From NCBI GenBank assembly GCA_025642075.2, contig JAODUO010000541.1, forward strand, positions 68,501 to 132,500: a stretch of DNA of 64,000 nt, in the 5' to 3' direction. Below, one piece after another: positions 63,525 to 64,000 of the stretch. The stretch is from Ridgeia piscesae. Lineage: Eukaryota; Annelida; Polychaeta; Sabellida; Siboglinidae. A model generated the notes under the pieces. The model was not told the DNA's origin. It searched no databases and saw only the letters and a program-made list of their open reading frames with translations. Both the position numbers and the translations under genes were made by a program. Within the stretch, counting starts at the first letter, position 1. Each line of letters begins with the position of its first letter.

Positions 63525-63629
63525 TGCGACCCACGAGGTCATAGGTCGATGTATACGCGCGATGCAAATTCACCTATACGCTTTTTCTTCAGGATTTTAG
63601 TTTTCCCTACGACTTGTCTTCGAACCACG

Positions 63630-63715
63630 ATGTTTCTCACTGTACGAGTGTTCGGTGCCTTGGTTTTGTCTGCCACCTTCCAGATTCAGCCGACGGTATC
63701 TGGAACCTGTCCAAC
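63630..63715 (+). CDS. First coding exon of a second gene: signal peptide
   Basis: ATG at 63630 opens MFLTVRVFGALVLSATFQ, a typical signal peptide, continuing IQPTVSGTCP and ending AAC|GTATGT in phase 2. No partner exon is visible before the window ends at 64000. It is on the opposite strand to the SVEP1-like gene and starts about 5.8 kb upstream of that gene's first exon, so the two could be divergently arranged. An upstream in-frame ATG at 63549 exists but would place charged residues before the hydrophobic core. Confidence 0.5.
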
Positions 63716-64000
63716 GTATGTACGAATTATGCTGTTTCAATAGTATGTCTGATTGTTTTAACATGTGCCCAACTCCAGTGATCGCAAGGCGACCCCTCAA
63801 GAACATACACTAAACACACCATAACGGTACGTTTGTTATATATTTGTAACGCAATTGTCATACTTGCAATAATGATAATTTATATACAGTTTAACCTGAT
63901 AACATGTTTCATTTGCAATTTTTAGTGCACATTTATTTTCATTATTGTAGTGACCATTGCGTGAACTGTACACACATTTCTCAGTGTGTCTTCGCGTTGC

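Overview
The window is eukaryotic and looks like an AT-rich marine invertebrate genome (lophotrochozoan, possibly a mollusc, or an amphioxus-like animal; it cannot be settled from sequence alone). It has spliced exons with GT/AG borders, long (TA)n, (TG)n and (TGCG)n arrays, minisatellites, tRNA-derived SINEs, decayed LINEs, Ty3/gypsy, DIRS-like and several DNA transposons. No prokaryotic features are present.

The main host gene lies on the minus strand and covers most of the window. I could follow 15 coding exons from a signal-peptide exon (57787) to an exon at 1138, after which the gene runs off the left edge. Every exon has a plausible acceptor and donor, and the codon phases agree at all 14 junctions. 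The partial protein is about 949 residues: signal peptide, six-cysteine sushi/CCP, a short Cys/poly-Gly linker, HYR, CCP, CCP, HYR, CCP, CCP, a unique ~197-residue segment with an RRRKR furin-like site, two GCC2/GCC3 (ephrin-receptor-like) Cys modules, and the start of a possible LamG/pentraxin-like domain. The order resembles SVEP1/polydom, but no VWA domain is seen. Such proteins are secreted extracellular-matrix or adhesion proteins. A second signal-peptide exon on the plus strand at the right edge (63630-63715) suggests another secreted protein gene starting there.

Most of the rest is intron filled with repeats. From left to right: a 12-bp minisatellite (1-1083); a MITE with 175-bp terminal inverted repeats (3802-5236); a pogo/Tigger-like element (8131-13038) carrying a nested LINE and sitting inside a copy of a foldback family; a mariner remnant; a decayed Ty3/gypsy element (17.26-21.34 kb); a 970-bp foldback element (21.40-22.37 kb); a 41-bp minisatellite (28.9-30.0 kb); a decayed DIRS-like element with a SINE inside (30.5-33.8 kb); an RTE-like LINE (35.0-36.2 kb); a GGTCTCC-rich MITE (36.27-37.11 kb); a LINE ORF1 region split by a SINE (38.3-39.7 kb); a 6-kb DNA transposon with 14 subterminal motifs (40.25-46.26 kb); an unclassified decayed ORF (46.9-48.1 kb); gypsy and LINE fragments (49.9-51.8 kb); a foldback cluster (55.4-56.3 kb); a ~200-bp tandem repeat (58.96-59.70 kb); and a 3.4-kb near-perfect palindrome (60.1-63.5 kb).

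The most unusual features are the large palindrome with its nested TIR structure, the 6-kb DNA transposon with its dense CACGGACGTTTG motif array, the repeated pattern of (TA)n arrays in hairpin loops, and the VWA-less polydom-like gene with a small Cys/poly-Gly exon.
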